Source of the DNA: Nitrospirota bacterium
Lineage (GTDB): Bacteria; Nitrospirota; Thermodesulfovibrionia; Thermodesulfovibrionales; SM23-35
Direction: 5' to 3'
NCBI GenBank assembly: GCA_018262395.1
Contig: JAGSYM010000044.1
Location: 1 to 7,650 of the forward strand
DNA length: 7,650 nt
The position numbers and the translations under genes are program-made. Below, in pieces: positions 1 through 5,597 of this stretch (the first letter of the stretch is position 1; every line of letters starts with the position of its first letter). The notes under the pieces are model-generated. The model did not search any database and was not told where the DNA came from. It was given only the letters and a program-made list of their open reading frames with translations.

Positions 1-1
1 C

Positions 2-835
2 TATCCCTCCCCCCTCAAGGGGGAGGGTGCTATAAAAGAGACTGCCTTCTCACAATTTGGCAACCAATCTTCATTAACGCAAATTGTGTTATCCTCCCTC
101 CTCTCCCTCCTCATTATCTTCACCCTCATAAAAGGTAATCTCTTCAGCGGGTTCATCACCACCAATCTTTTTCACCGTGATGAGATCGTTGTTGGCAGCA
201 AATACCCGCAGGGAGCCGTGAAATTCCTGAAAGAAACAAAGATGCCCGGAAACATGTTCAATCCCCTTGACTGGGGAGGATACCTGATGTGGTATCTCTA
301 TCCTGACTATAAAGTCTTCATAGACGGAAGGGGCTTGAGAGAGGATGTGGTTGTGCAGGCTTCAAAAATCATGGCCGCGGTCAAAAACGACATAGGGGGG
401 ATACCGGAGTGGAAGGCATACATTGACCATTACAACGTCTCGATAATCGTCACCTATTCTGTCGAGCATTTCACCGGCCGTCTGATTCCCCTCATCTCCG
501 CCATCTTCAATGATCCTCAATGGAATCTGATATTTGCAGACAATATTTCAATAATCTTCGCAAAAGACATCCCGGAAAACAGGGAAATCCTGCAGCGATT
601 TTCTATTCCCAAGGAACAAATATGGCATGAAGTGATATCAGAGGCACAATTGAAATCACAGGGGTTTTTCGCCAAAAATGTCCGGGTAAACTTCCTTATC
701 ACTATTGGCGATGCGTTTCTGTCGCTAAGGGATTATCAGCGCGCAATGGACATATATGCGCGGGCATGGCAGATGGCTCCGGAGAATCAGATGGTCAGGT
801 CAAGATTACAGTTCCTCAACAGCATTTTCCGTTAA
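2..835 (+). CDS. C-terminal part of a membrane protein with TPR-like end (5' partial)
   Basis: The frame is open from base 2 to the TAA at 833-835, giving 277 residues. A GTG at 86 is possible but has no Shine-Dalgarno sequence and would cut into the hydrophobic helix (IVLSSLLSLLIIFTLI), so I read this as a gene entering from upstream. After the helix comes a soluble, presumably extracytoplasmic domain with the run WGGYLMWYLYPDYKVFIDGR. Runs of this kind occur near the C-terminus of polytopic membrane proteins related to GT-C-type glycosyltransferases. The last 50 or so residues (IGDAFLSLRDYQRAMDIYARAWQMAPEN) look like one TPR helix pair. The function is unknown; a role in envelope glycan or lipid assembly is only a guess. 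There is no visible link to the cytochrome genes, which have their own promoter. Confidence 0.7.
   Translation, partial: YPSPLKGEGAIKETAFSQFGNQSSLTQIVLSSLLSLLIIFTLIKGNLFSGFITTNLFHRDEIVVGSKYPQGAVKFLKETKMPGNMFNPLDWGGYLMWYLYPDYKVFIDGRGLREDVVVQASKIMAAVKNDIGGIPEWKAYIDHYNVSIIVTYSVEHFTGRLIPLISAIFNDPQWNLIFADNISIIFAKDIPENREILQRFSIPKEQIWHEVISEAQLKSQGFFAKNVRVNFLITIGDAFLSLRDYQRAMDIYARAWQMAPENQMVRSRLQFLNSIFR
5..27. repeat. GC-rich palindromic repeat inside a reading frame
   Basis: This is an inverted repeat with perfect 9-bp arms, CCCTCCCCC (5-13) and GGGGGAGGG (19-27), around a 5-base centre. The same core recurs twice at 2871-2966, so it belongs to a dispersed family. The reading frame of the downstream gene passes through it without a stop and would encode YPSPLKGEGAIK. 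The element therefore looks like a palindrome inserted in frame in a coding region, or like the boundary where the gene was disrupted; the window begins too close to decide. Confidence 0.75.
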
Positions 836-840
836 TTCGT

Positions 841-875
841 GTCTCTATATGTCTCAACGAATCTCTATAAGTCCC
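841..875 (+). repeat. Two imperfect 15-bp direct repeats upstream of the promoter
   Basis: GTCTCTATATGTCTC (841-855) and ATCTCTATAAGTCCC (861-875) match at 12 of 15 positions and sit 20 bp apart, start to start, that is about two helical turns. They end 27 bp before the -35 box of the cytochrome operon. This geometry suits a pair of activator sites, but the motif is low in complexity and could be chance or a relic of a dispersed repeat. Confidence 0.3.
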
Positions 876-902
876 TATGTTTCTATTTTTCTCATTTTTC
901 CC

Positions 903-932
903 TTGACAGAAAAAACGGAAAGATGGTATAAG
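903..932 (+). promoter_or_regulatory. Sigma70-type promoter of the dodecahaem cytochrome operon
   Basis: A perfect -35 box TTGACA (903-908) is followed after 18 bp by TATAAG (927-932). The expected transcription start is near 939, on or beside the 8-bp palindrome TAACGTTA (934-941). That leaves a leader of about 60 bases before the first cytochrome gene. No terminator is seen between the upstream gene and this promoter, so some read-through is possible. Confidence 0.65.
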
Positions 933-987
933 GTAACGTTAATAAATATTTTTCCCTGCACGATAGCAATATTTTCTATAAATTTTG

Positions 988-994
988 AAGGGGG
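988..994 (+). promoter_or_regulatory. Ribosome binding site that sets the cytochrome start at 1000/1003
   Basis: AAGGGGG lies 5 bases before the ATG at 1000 and 8 bases before the ATG at 1003. An upstream TTG at 985 overlaps this site and has no ribosome binding site of its own, so it is not the start. Confidence 0.7.
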
Positions 995-999
995 TTAGA

Positions 1000-1836
1000 A
1001 TGATGAAGCTACACACAATCATCGAGAGAAAAAGTGTAAGATTGTTACTGCCTCTTTTCCTGCTTGTCCTTTCGGGGTTTTTCCTCTCACTCGGCGCACA
1101 GGAACAGGCAGCGAAGCCTTCCACAGAGCTTCTGAACACAGACTGTATTAAATGTCATGCAAGTGTCCAGGCCATGGTCGACAGTAAGGGCGCAAAGCAC
1201 AAGACTGCAGTTACCTGCACAGGCTGCCATCAGGGACATCCGCCGATGGTGAGCAAGGAAAAGATTATCCCGCTCTGCAGCACCTGTCACGCCGGGAAGC
1301 CTCATTATGAGATCGGCGGCTGCAACACCTGTCATTCCGACCCGCATGCCCCCCTCGAGATGAAACTCGCTGCAAACCTCACCGCTCCCTGCCTCTCCTG
1401 TCATCCCCAGCAGGGCAAAGAAACAAAAGAGCATCCGAGCCTTCATGCGAAACTCTTCTGCACTACCTGCCATAAGGCCCACAGGGACGTTCCTGAGTGT
1501 CTGAAGTGCCATCAGCCGCATTCAACGGACATGGTCAATAAAGACTGCACACTATGCCATCCGGCGCACATGCCCCTCATGGTGGCATACGGAGCAGAAA
1601 TGCCCAACAAGAACTGCGCTGCCTGTCACAAGAGCATCAGCGACACACTGAGCAGCGTTGATACGAAACACGCAAAGTTGGCCTGTGTTTTCTGCCATAA
1701 AGAAAAACACAAATACGTACCTGCCTGTGAAAGCTGCCACGGCGCACCGCACCCGGCAGGCATGATTAAGCAATTCCCGAAATGCAACATGTGCCACATA
1801 AGTGCACATAGTTTAGGAAAGGAGGCTAAGAAATAA
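1000..1836 (+). CDS. Secreted dodecahaem c-type cytochrome
   Basis: This 278-residue protein carries twelve CxxCH haem-binding motifs, starting near residues 49, 73, 93, 108, 131, 154, 167, 183, 206, 229, 243 and 262. It begins with a Sec signal peptide: positive residues, a hydrophobic core (LLLPLFLLVLSGFF), and a probable cut after LGA at residue 33. There is no lipobox, so it should be a soluble periplasmic electron carrier. Many extra His residues (KH, PH, GH) between motifs are likely distal haem ligands. Motif spacing suggests three tetrahaem units (residues 49-112, 131-187, 206-266). It overlaps the next gene by one base (TAATG) and is collinear with it haem for haem, so the two arose by gene duplication. 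By size and haem number it resembles the periplasmic partner of a porin-cytochrome conduit. The ATG at 1003 is an equally good start. Confidence 0.93.
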   Translation: MMKLHTIIERKSVRLLLPLFLLVLSGFFLSLGAQEQAAKPSTELLNTDCIKCHASVQAMVDSKGAKHKTAVTCTGCHQGHPPMVSKEKIIPLCSTCHAGKPHYEIGGCNTCHSDPHAPLEMKLAANLTAPCLSCHPQQGKETKEHPSLHAKLFCTTCHKAHRDVPECLKCHQPHSTDMVNKDCTLCHPAHMPLMVAYGAEMPNKNCAACHKSISDTLSSVDTKHAKLACVFCHKEKHKYVPACESCHGAPHPAGMIKQFPKCNMCHISAHSLGKEAKK

Positions 1837-2756
1837 TGGATAGTAAGAAAAAAACTGTTGTACTGCTTTCGTTAAGTATTTTATTGCTCTTCGCTATCAT
1901 CGCTTGCGCTACTACACAGCAGGTTACCCCTGCAGCCAAGCAACCTGCGCCTGCTCCTGTGCAGAAGGCAGAAGTTGCACCCGCACCTGCACCTGAACCG
2001 GTTAAACCGAAATCTGCTTATGATGCGGATATCAAACCGTTAACCGCGGAGGAATGCGCCCGGTGTCACTACTCTGTCTTTACGCAGATAAAGAATGAGG
2101 GCGGGAAGCACAAGATCGATTGTGTGCAGTGCCATACGAAATATCATGCGTACAATCCGAACAAACAGAACTGGGCAGAGATCATGCCGAAATGCCAGAC
2201 CTGTCACGGCAACATCCACGGTGAAAAGTTCACCGGTTGCGCAGCATGTCACTCCAACCCACACGCTCCGAAGACACAGATGGCGATGACTGCCGAATTT
2301 GCAAAGGTCTGCGGCGACTGCCACGCAAAGGTTGGACAGGAACTCCAGTCGAACCCGAGCAAGCATACGAAAGTCCAGTGTGCCCAGTGCCATAGCCAGA
2401 AGCATGGATTTATCCCCAGCTGCCTGCAATGCCACAAACCACATTCACAGGGACAGACCGTAGAGGAATGTTTAGCCTGTCATCCGGCTCACAATCCTCT
2501 GAAGATTGCGTATCCTGAATCGACCAAGAATGAAGTCTGCGGAGCATGCCACGGTCAGGTATACGACAAGATTAAGCAAACCTCGAGCAAGCACGGTCAG
2601 GTTGCCTGTGCAAAATGCCATGCAAAACACAGGGCTATTCCGAAGTGTGAGGAATGCCATGGTAAACCTCATGGTGAGGTAGTGTTGAAGAAGTTCCCGA
2701 ACTGCCTCCAGTGCCATGTCGACGTGCACGACCTGCCTTCCAAAACAGGCAAGTAA
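1836..2756 (+). CDS. Dodecahaem c-type cytochrome lipoprotein
   Basis: The product is 306 residues with twelve CxxCH motifs, at residues 74, 96, 120, 135, 159, 182, 196, 212, 235, 258, 271 and 290. The N-terminus is a lipoprotein signal (KKK, hydrophobic stretch, lipobox IIAC with Cys24). Residue +2 is Ala rather than Asp, which by the E. coli rule favours the outer membrane. A Pro/Ala-rich tether of about 40 residues (31-60) follows, then the haem domain. The haem domain is a paralogue of the preceding protein, with the same motif order and shared landmarks such as SNPHAP/SDPHAP and CHPAH. A Shine-Dalgarno sequence (AGGAGG, 1819-1824) lies 11 bases before the ATG, inside the end of the upstream gene, so translation is probably coupled. 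A terminator follows. Probable role: the outer-membrane-anchored, possibly surface-exposed half of an electron conduit. Its orientation cannot be seen from sequence. Confidence 0.93.
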   Translation: MDSKKKTVVLLSLSILLLFAIIACATTQQVTPAAKQPAPAPVQKAEVAPAPAPEPVKPKSAYDADIKPLTAEECARCHYSVFTQIKNEGGKHKIDCVQCHTKYHAYNPNKQNWAEIMPKCQTCHGNIHGEKFTGCAACHSNPHAPKTQMAMTAEFAKVCGDCHAKVGQELQSNPSKHTKVQCAQCHSQKHGFIPSCLQCHKPHSQGQTVEECLACHPAHNPLKIAYPESTKNEVCGACHGQVYDKIKQTSSKHGQVACAKCHAKHRAIPKCEECHGKPHGEVVLKKFPNCLQCHVDVHDLPSKTGK

Positions 2757-2768
2757 ATTTTCAATCGT

Positions 2769-2805
2769 AAAAGCCCGGAAGTTGAAAAAGCTTCCGGGCT
2801 TTTTT
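2769..2805 (+). terminator. Strong intrinsic terminator of the dodecahaem operon
   Basis: A perfect 13-bp stem, AAAAGCCCGGAAG (2769-2781) against CTTCCGGGCTTTT (2791-2803), closes a 9-base loop and runs into a T tract (2800-2805). It lies 13 bases after the TAA of the lipoprotein cytochrome and separates that operon from the downstream genes. The A-run at its left foot gives it some capacity to act on the - strand too, though no - strand gene is present. Confidence 0.93.
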
Positions 2806-2870
2806 ATTAATCCTTCAGAGACTTCTGTATATTAAATTACCCCGCAGCAAGCTACAAGATATCTAAACTC

Positions 2871-2966
2871 TCCCCTCCCTCGAGGGGAGGGGACGAAGGG
2901 GAGGGTGTCAAAAATAATTATCACAAAATACCCCCACCCTAACCCTCCCCCCTCAATGGGGAGGGA
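2871..2966. repeat. Inverted pair of GC-rich palindromic repeats
   Basis: Two copies of the element seen at the start of the window lie head to head. The left copy has arms at 2871-2879 and 2885-2893, then a tail GAAGGGGAGGGTGTC. The right copy begins with a C-rich tail (2931-2942) and has arms CCCTCCCC (2943-2950) and GGGGAGGG (2958-2965). Between them is an AT-rich centre (2910-2930). The copies are diverged reverse complements, so the unit could fold into a cruciform or one long hairpin. No transposase is nearby, so it may be a non-autonomous element. Confidence 0.8.
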
Positions 2967-3044
2967 AATATTTCGGAACCATTAAGCCAAGTTTCGAGGA
3001 ATTCTTTGATTAAGGGAATAGAGAGGTTGATATTTTAGTTTTTC

Positions 3045-3067
3045 TCATTCCGGACAAGCCGGAATGA
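3045..3067. repeat. Palindromic repeat with TCATTCCGG arms
   Basis: TCATTCCGG (3045-3053) and CCGGAATGA (3059-3067) form a perfect 9-bp stem around ACAAG. The form (TCATTCC...GGAATGA, hairpin of about 25 bases) matches a kind of intergenic palindrome common in proteobacterial and related genomes. There is no T tract on either strand, so it is not a standard terminator. Only one copy is in the window. Confidence 0.6.
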
Positions 3068-3097
3068 CAGACGTGACTTTCCTGATAGGCTCATCAG

Positions 3098-3126
3098 TGA
3101 GATGCTGACACAAGCTCAGCATCTCA
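3098..3126. repeat. Palindromic repeat with TGAGATGCTGA arms
   Basis: TGAGATGCTGA (3098-3108) and TCAGCATCTCA (3116-3126) form a perfect 11-bp stem around CACAAGC. The arm-plus-ACAAG design resembles the dispersed GATGCTGAaACAAGtTCAGCAT type of intergenic repeat. No T run follows on either strand. It lies 46 bases before the -35 box of the next promoter. Confidence 0.6.
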
Positions 3127-3171
3127 TTTCCATCAACCTTTGATTTTTCTGTCACCAGTAGCGAATTCGTA

Positions 3172-3200
3172 TTGACAACTGCCCATACGCAAATTAAAAT
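3172..3200 (+). promoter_or_regulatory. Near-consensus sigma70 promoter of the 11-haem cytochrome operon
   Basis: TTGACA (3172-3177) and TAAAAT (3195-3200) are separated by exactly 17 bp. The predicted start of transcription is near 3207, giving a leader of about 44 bases. A small dyad TACAtcTGTA (3200-3209) overlaps the start point and could bind a repressor, but this is weak evidence. The quality of the promoter suggests substantial basal expression. Confidence 0.75.
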
Positions 3201-3250
3201 ACATCTGTAGTTTAAAGCTTCTCATAACCTTTTAAAGAGGAGTAACCGAC

Positions 3251-4189
3251 GTGAAAACAGTATCTCTCTCCATGGTATTGATCGTTTCAGTCCTTTTCTT
3301 TCTGTTCTCCGAACCCTTCGCTCCCTATACTTACGCAGCAGAGGAAAAGCCCTGCGTGGCATGCCATCCTGAATTTAGGCAGAAATTCAAGAGTGTCCAT
3401 CCAGCACTCGGGATGGGCTGTGCAACCTGTCATAAACAGGTTGAAGGCAAGAATCATCCTGCAGAGAAGGGGAGTATTGTACTCACACAGAGTATGCCCG
3501 GCCTCTGTTACTCCTGCCATGATGAATCAAAATTCAAGGGCAAATCAGTTCACCAGGCAGTATCCGGCGGCATGTGTACCGGCTGCCATAATGCCCATCA
3601 GTCAAATTATCCAAAACTCCTTGTCAAGGACATTCCCGGCATCTGTTACAACTGTCATGGCCAGAAAAATTTCCAGGGTAAATCAGGCCACACGAACATC
3701 GGCATGTGCTCCGGATGTCACAACCCCCATAGTTCTAATTTGGATAAACTGGTAAAAACTGCTCAGCCTGAACTCTGCTACAGTTGTCATGAGAAGGACA
3801 AGTTCACGAAGAAATATGTGCATTCAATCATCCCCGTAGGCGGATGTACGTCATGCCACACACCCCATATATCGAATGATCCGTCGCTGCTCTTAAAGCC
3901 CGCTTACGATCTGTGCCTGAGCTGCCATAAGGGCAAATCCGACGGACGACACGTAGTCAATGTTCCGGGGAAAAAGGTTCACCCGGTTAAAGGGGTTAAG
4001 GATCCAAGCGTTCCGTGGACAAAAAAGATTCCTGATCCAAACAGGCCGGGATATGAGATGGAAGTACCGGACCCGGATAAGCCGGGGAAGGAAATGTCAT
4101 GTATGAGTTGCCACGATCCGCATAGTTCTGACTATAAAAAGCTTTTCCCTGTGGCAAACCTTTGCGCAAAATGTCATAAATATTTATAG
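3251..4189 (+). CDS. 11-haem doubled-CXXCH cytochrome c
   Basis: The start is GTG, supported by GAGGAG (3237-3242) 8 bases upstream. The 312-residue product has a signal peptide, probably cut near YTYAA (residue 30), and eleven CxxCH motifs at residues 35, 57, 86, 109, 132, 153, 176, 199, 222, 284 and 305. From residue 80 to 205 they come in pairs with the doubled-CXXCH pattern: LCYSCH or ICYNCH, then roughly 20 residues, then CxGCHxxHxSN and LL. A 62-residue gap between haems 9 and 10 holds a Pro-rich segment with a repeated PDPxxPGxEM unit (260-282). The last haem site lies just before the C-terminus. The protein is likely a periplasmic electron carrier feeding the outer-membrane barrel encoded downstream. 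It is not a close paralogue of the two dodecahaem cytochromes. The NHL lipoprotein gene follows after 10 bp in the same operon. Confidence 0.93.
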   Translation: MKTVSLSMVLIVSVLFFLFSEPFAPYTYAAEEKPCVACHPEFRQKFKSVHPALGMGCATCHKQVEGKNHPAEKGSIVLTQSMPGLCYSCHDESKFKGKSVHQAVSGGMCTGCHNAHQSNYPKLLVKDIPGICYNCHGQKNFQGKSGHTNIGMCSGCHNPHSSNLDKLVKTAQPELCYSCHEKDKFTKKYVHSIIPVGGCTSCHTPHISNDPSLLLKPAYDLCLSCHKGKSDGRHVVNVPGKKVHPVKGVKDPSVPWTKKIPDPNRPGYEMEVPDPDKPGKEMSCMSCHDPHSSDYKKLFPVANLCAKCHKYL

Positions 4190-4199
4190 AAGAGGTGAT

Positions 4200-5243
4200 A
4201 TGGGCATTCGGAAAATAGCACTACTTGCAGCAAGAGGTTCCATCATGGGCATGTTGATAGCATCTTTTCTCTCCTGTGCTCCTCCATCCTCAGTCACTAT
4301 ACCTGACAGACCGGCTGGCGATTATGTCTGGCCGTCTCCACCTGCAACACCGCGGATCAAATGGATCGCAAACTGGTCCAACCGGTATGATTTCGGTAAG
4401 CCAAGCCAGGTCATGGAATTCCTGATCGGAAAAGAACGGGTGGAACAGCTCAGAAGGCCCAATGGCGTTGTTACCGATGCTGCCGGGAACCTTTATGTCG
4501 CAGATTCGGAGTCCCATATTGTGTTTGTTTTTGACCAGGGGAAAAAGGCGCTAAGGTTTATCGGTATGAGAAGACTTGGCTTTCCAATCGGGTTAGCCGT
4601 CAACAATAAGAATAATATTCTCTATGTTTCAGATTCGCAGCAGGACAAAGTGTATGGATTCGATATAAACACAGACGATGTCAAGTTGACAATCGGCGGA
4701 CCGGGTGAATTTAAAAATCCCTCCGGAATGGTTTATGACGAAAAATCCGACAGGCTTTATGTTGCGGATACGCAGGACCATATGGTCAAAGTTTTCGATA
4801 AGGATGGAAGACCTCTCTTCACCATCGGGAAAAGAGGTACCGAAAATGGCGAGTTCAATTTCCCGAGCTATCTTGCCATGGATAAAAATAGAATACTCTA
4901 TGTTGTCGATTCCTTCAATTTCAGAGTGCAGATGTTCGATGCAGACGGGAATTTCCTGAAAAATTTTGGTAAACCTGGTGATACCTCGGGCTATTTCTCC
5001 AGACCGGCAGGCATCGGTGTGGATTCGGACGGCAATATATATGTAGTTGACACCTCATTCAATAATTTTCAGATATTCAATAATGACGGGAAACTATTAT
5101 TGTGGGTTGGAACTACGGGGAGAAAGCCGGGTGAATTCTATCTTCCCTCAGGAATGTATATTGACAATCAGGATAGGATATATGTTTCCGACACCTTTAA
5201 TCAGAGGGTCCAGGTGTTCCAATATCTCAAGGAGACAAAATAG
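4200..5243 (+). CDS. Six-bladed NHL beta-propeller lipoprotein
   Basis: This 347-residue protein starts at ATG with GAGGTGAT immediately upstream. A lipoprotein signal ends in FLSC (Cys26), followed by a Pro-rich linker with the motif VWPSPPATPRI (43-53). Residues 85-341 form six NHL-type repeats, each with a core such as LYVADS, LYVSDS, LYVADT, LYVVDS, IYVVDT or IYVSDT and a trailing [VY]xxFD-G. Six repeats suit a closed six-bladed propeller. Residue +2 after the lipid Cys is Ala, which favours outer-membrane sorting. NHL propellers usually act as binding scaffolds, and no catalytic residues are evident. Its place between an 11-haem cytochrome and a beta-barrel suggests it helps assemble or hold the conduit. 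The gene runs in an operon with the cytochrome; no terminator is seen after its TAG. Confidence 0.9.
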   Translation: MGIRKIALLAARGSIMGMLIASFLSCAPPSSVTIPDRPAGDYVWPSPPATPRIKWIANWSNRYDFGKPSQVMEFLIGKERVEQLRRPNGVVTDAAGNLYVADSESHIVFVFDQGKKALRFIGMRRLGFPIGLAVNNKNNILYVSDSQQDKVYGFDINTDDVKLTIGGPGEFKNPSGMVYDEKSDRLYVADTQDHMVKVFDKDGRPLFTIGKRGTENGEFNFPSYLAMDKNRILYVVDSFNFRVQMFDADGNFLKNFGKPGDTSGYFSRPAGIGVDSDGNIYVVDTSFNNFQIFNNDGKLLLWVGTTGRKPGEFYLPSGMYIDNQDRIYVSDTFNQRVQVFQYLKETK

Positions 5244-5275
5244 GACAGGATAATTTCCCATCTTTATAGCATTAC

Positions 5276-5292
5276 TTGGCAGTTCCCCCGCT
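5276..5292 (+). promoter_or_regulatory. Possible sigma54 (-24/-12) promoter
   Basis: TTGGCAG (5276-5282) provides the -24 GG at 5278-5279, and GC at 5290-5291 has the right 12-base offset. The -12 element (CCGCT instead of TTGCA) is poor. Sigma54 control would make the barrel gene depend on an enhancer-binding regulator. I treat this as a candidate only. Confidence 0.25.
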
Positions 5293-5363
5293 AACGATTT
5301 AAAAATTCACATTTTTTTCACAACTTTTCCTGAATAATTCTTTCTTTTCGTTATCCATATTTC

Positions 5364-5369
5364 TATAAT
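5364..5369 (+). promoter_or_regulatory. Possible -10 box for the beta-barrel gene
   Basis: A perfect TATAAT sits in an AT-rich stretch, with only a weak -35 candidate (TTTCTT, 5341-5346) 17 bp upstream. Transcription would begin near 5376, just before the palindrome at 5382-5391, leaving a leader of about 220 bases. Confidence 0.35.
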
Positions 5370-5381
5370 ATTTATAAGAAT

Positions 5382-5391
5382 TTACATGTAA
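5382..5391. promoter_or_regulatory. Palindrome TTACATGTAA, possible operator
   Basis: This is a perfect 10-bp palindrome located about +6 to +15 relative to the candidate -10 box at 5364. It shares the half-site TGTAAT with the dyad at 5481-5497 and with a single copy at 5442-5447. It may be an operator, though an AT-rich setting makes short palindromes more likely by chance. Confidence 0.3.
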
Positions 5392-5480
5392 TTCTTTCAG
5401 GACGGTGGGATATGGCTTGATAACATTGTCGTAAAACAGACTGTAATAAAAGCATATTACTCATTGTGAACAAACGGCGG

Positions 5481-5497
5481 AGATTGCATTGTAATCT
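5481..5497. promoter_or_regulatory. Dyad AGATTGCATTGTAATCT, possible operator
   Basis: The arms AGATTGCA and TGTAATCT around a single T match at 7 of 8 positions. It ends 3 bases before the AGGAG ribosome binding site at 5501. It could be a protein-binding site or a small RNA hairpin that affects access to that ribosome binding site. Confidence 0.3.
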
Positions 5498-5513
5498 AAC
5501 AGGAGTGGTATGT

Positions 5514-5537
5514 ATGGACACTTTTGCTTCCCAATGA
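5514..5537 (+). CDS. Possible 7-codon leader peptide upstream of the barrel gene
   Basis: AGGAG (5501-5505) stands 8 bases before an ATG at 5514, the best initiation site in the leader. The frame encodes MDTFASQ and then meets tandem stops TGA TAA (5535-5540). It is in the same frame as the beta-barrel gene. A second ATG at 5510, in another frame, gives MYGHFCFPMIMLFVTRG with its stop at 5561-5563. Either could be a regulatory upstream ORF. The in-frame arrangement could also mean that a longer barrel precursor lost its first codons to stops. No function can be assigned. Confidence 0.3.
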   Translation: MDTFASQ

Positions 5538-5581
5538 TAATGCTGTTCGTTACGCGTGGATGATGCAATTGATAATGAAGC

Positions 5582-5586
5582 GGAGG
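5582..5586 (+). promoter_or_regulatory. Ribosome binding site supporting a TTG start at 5598
   Basis: GGAGG lies 11 bases before TTG 5598. Starting there gives MKRINR and an ordinary signal peptide. The alternative GTG at 5556 has no ribosome binding site and would put 14 mostly acidic residues before the signal. Confidence 0.55.
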
Positions 5587-5597
5587 ACTTCTCTTTC

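Larger units (their letters stand above)
2806..3171. other. Non-coding repeat-rich spacer
   Basis: I see no convincing gene on either strand between the terminator and the next promoter. The stretch is mostly made of three palindromic repeat types listed separately (2871-2966, 3045-3067, 3098-3126), joined by AT-rich sequence. A small hairpin CTGAT/ATCAG (3082-3097) abuts the last of them. No riboswitch or tRNA-like fold was recognised. Confidence 0.6.
5244..5597 (+). other. Leader region before the beta-barrel gene
   Basis: These 354 bases carry no ordinary gene and no clear terminator after the NHL gene, so read-through into the barrel gene is possible. The AT-rich first half has promoter-like sequences (5276-5292, 5364-5369). 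The second half has two dyads and three TGTAAT half-sites (5387, 5442, 5490), then a tiny ORF with a good ribosome binding site. I looked for a GEMM-type cyclic-dinucleotide riboswitch, known before some Geobacter cytochrome genes, and did not find its conserved sequence. Confidence 0.5.

Noticed and set aside
756..998. An 80-codon + strand frame overlapping the end of the first gene
   Set aside because: It starts inside the preceding gene in another frame, runs through the promoter region, and has no coding character.
985..999. TTG at 985 as start of the first dodecahaem cytochrome
   Set aside because: The Shine-Dalgarno sequence AAGGGGG overlaps these codons and is correctly spaced for ATG 1000 or 1003.
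1087..2729. Several open frames on the - strand opposite the two dodecahaem genes
   Set aside because: They are shadows caused by the regular codon pattern of repeated CxxCH motifs. They lack ribosome binding sites and recognisable domains.
2871..2966. CRISPR-like array
   Set aside because: There are only two copies, in inverted orientation and with diverged sequence. They are not regularly spaced direct repeats.
3045..3126. Hairpins at 3045-3067 and 3098-3126 as intrinsic terminators
   Set aside because: Neither has a T tract on either strand, and no gene end lies close. Dispersed repeats explain them better.
5244..5555. GEMM-type cyclic-dinucleotide riboswitch before the barrel gene
   Set aside because: The conserved GEMM core sequence is not present, and no paired stems of that layout were seen.
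5556..5597. GTG at 5556 as start of the beta-barrel gene
   Set aside because: There is no ribosome binding site upstream, and the added residues are mostly acidic and precede a complete signal peptide that starts at TTG 5598.
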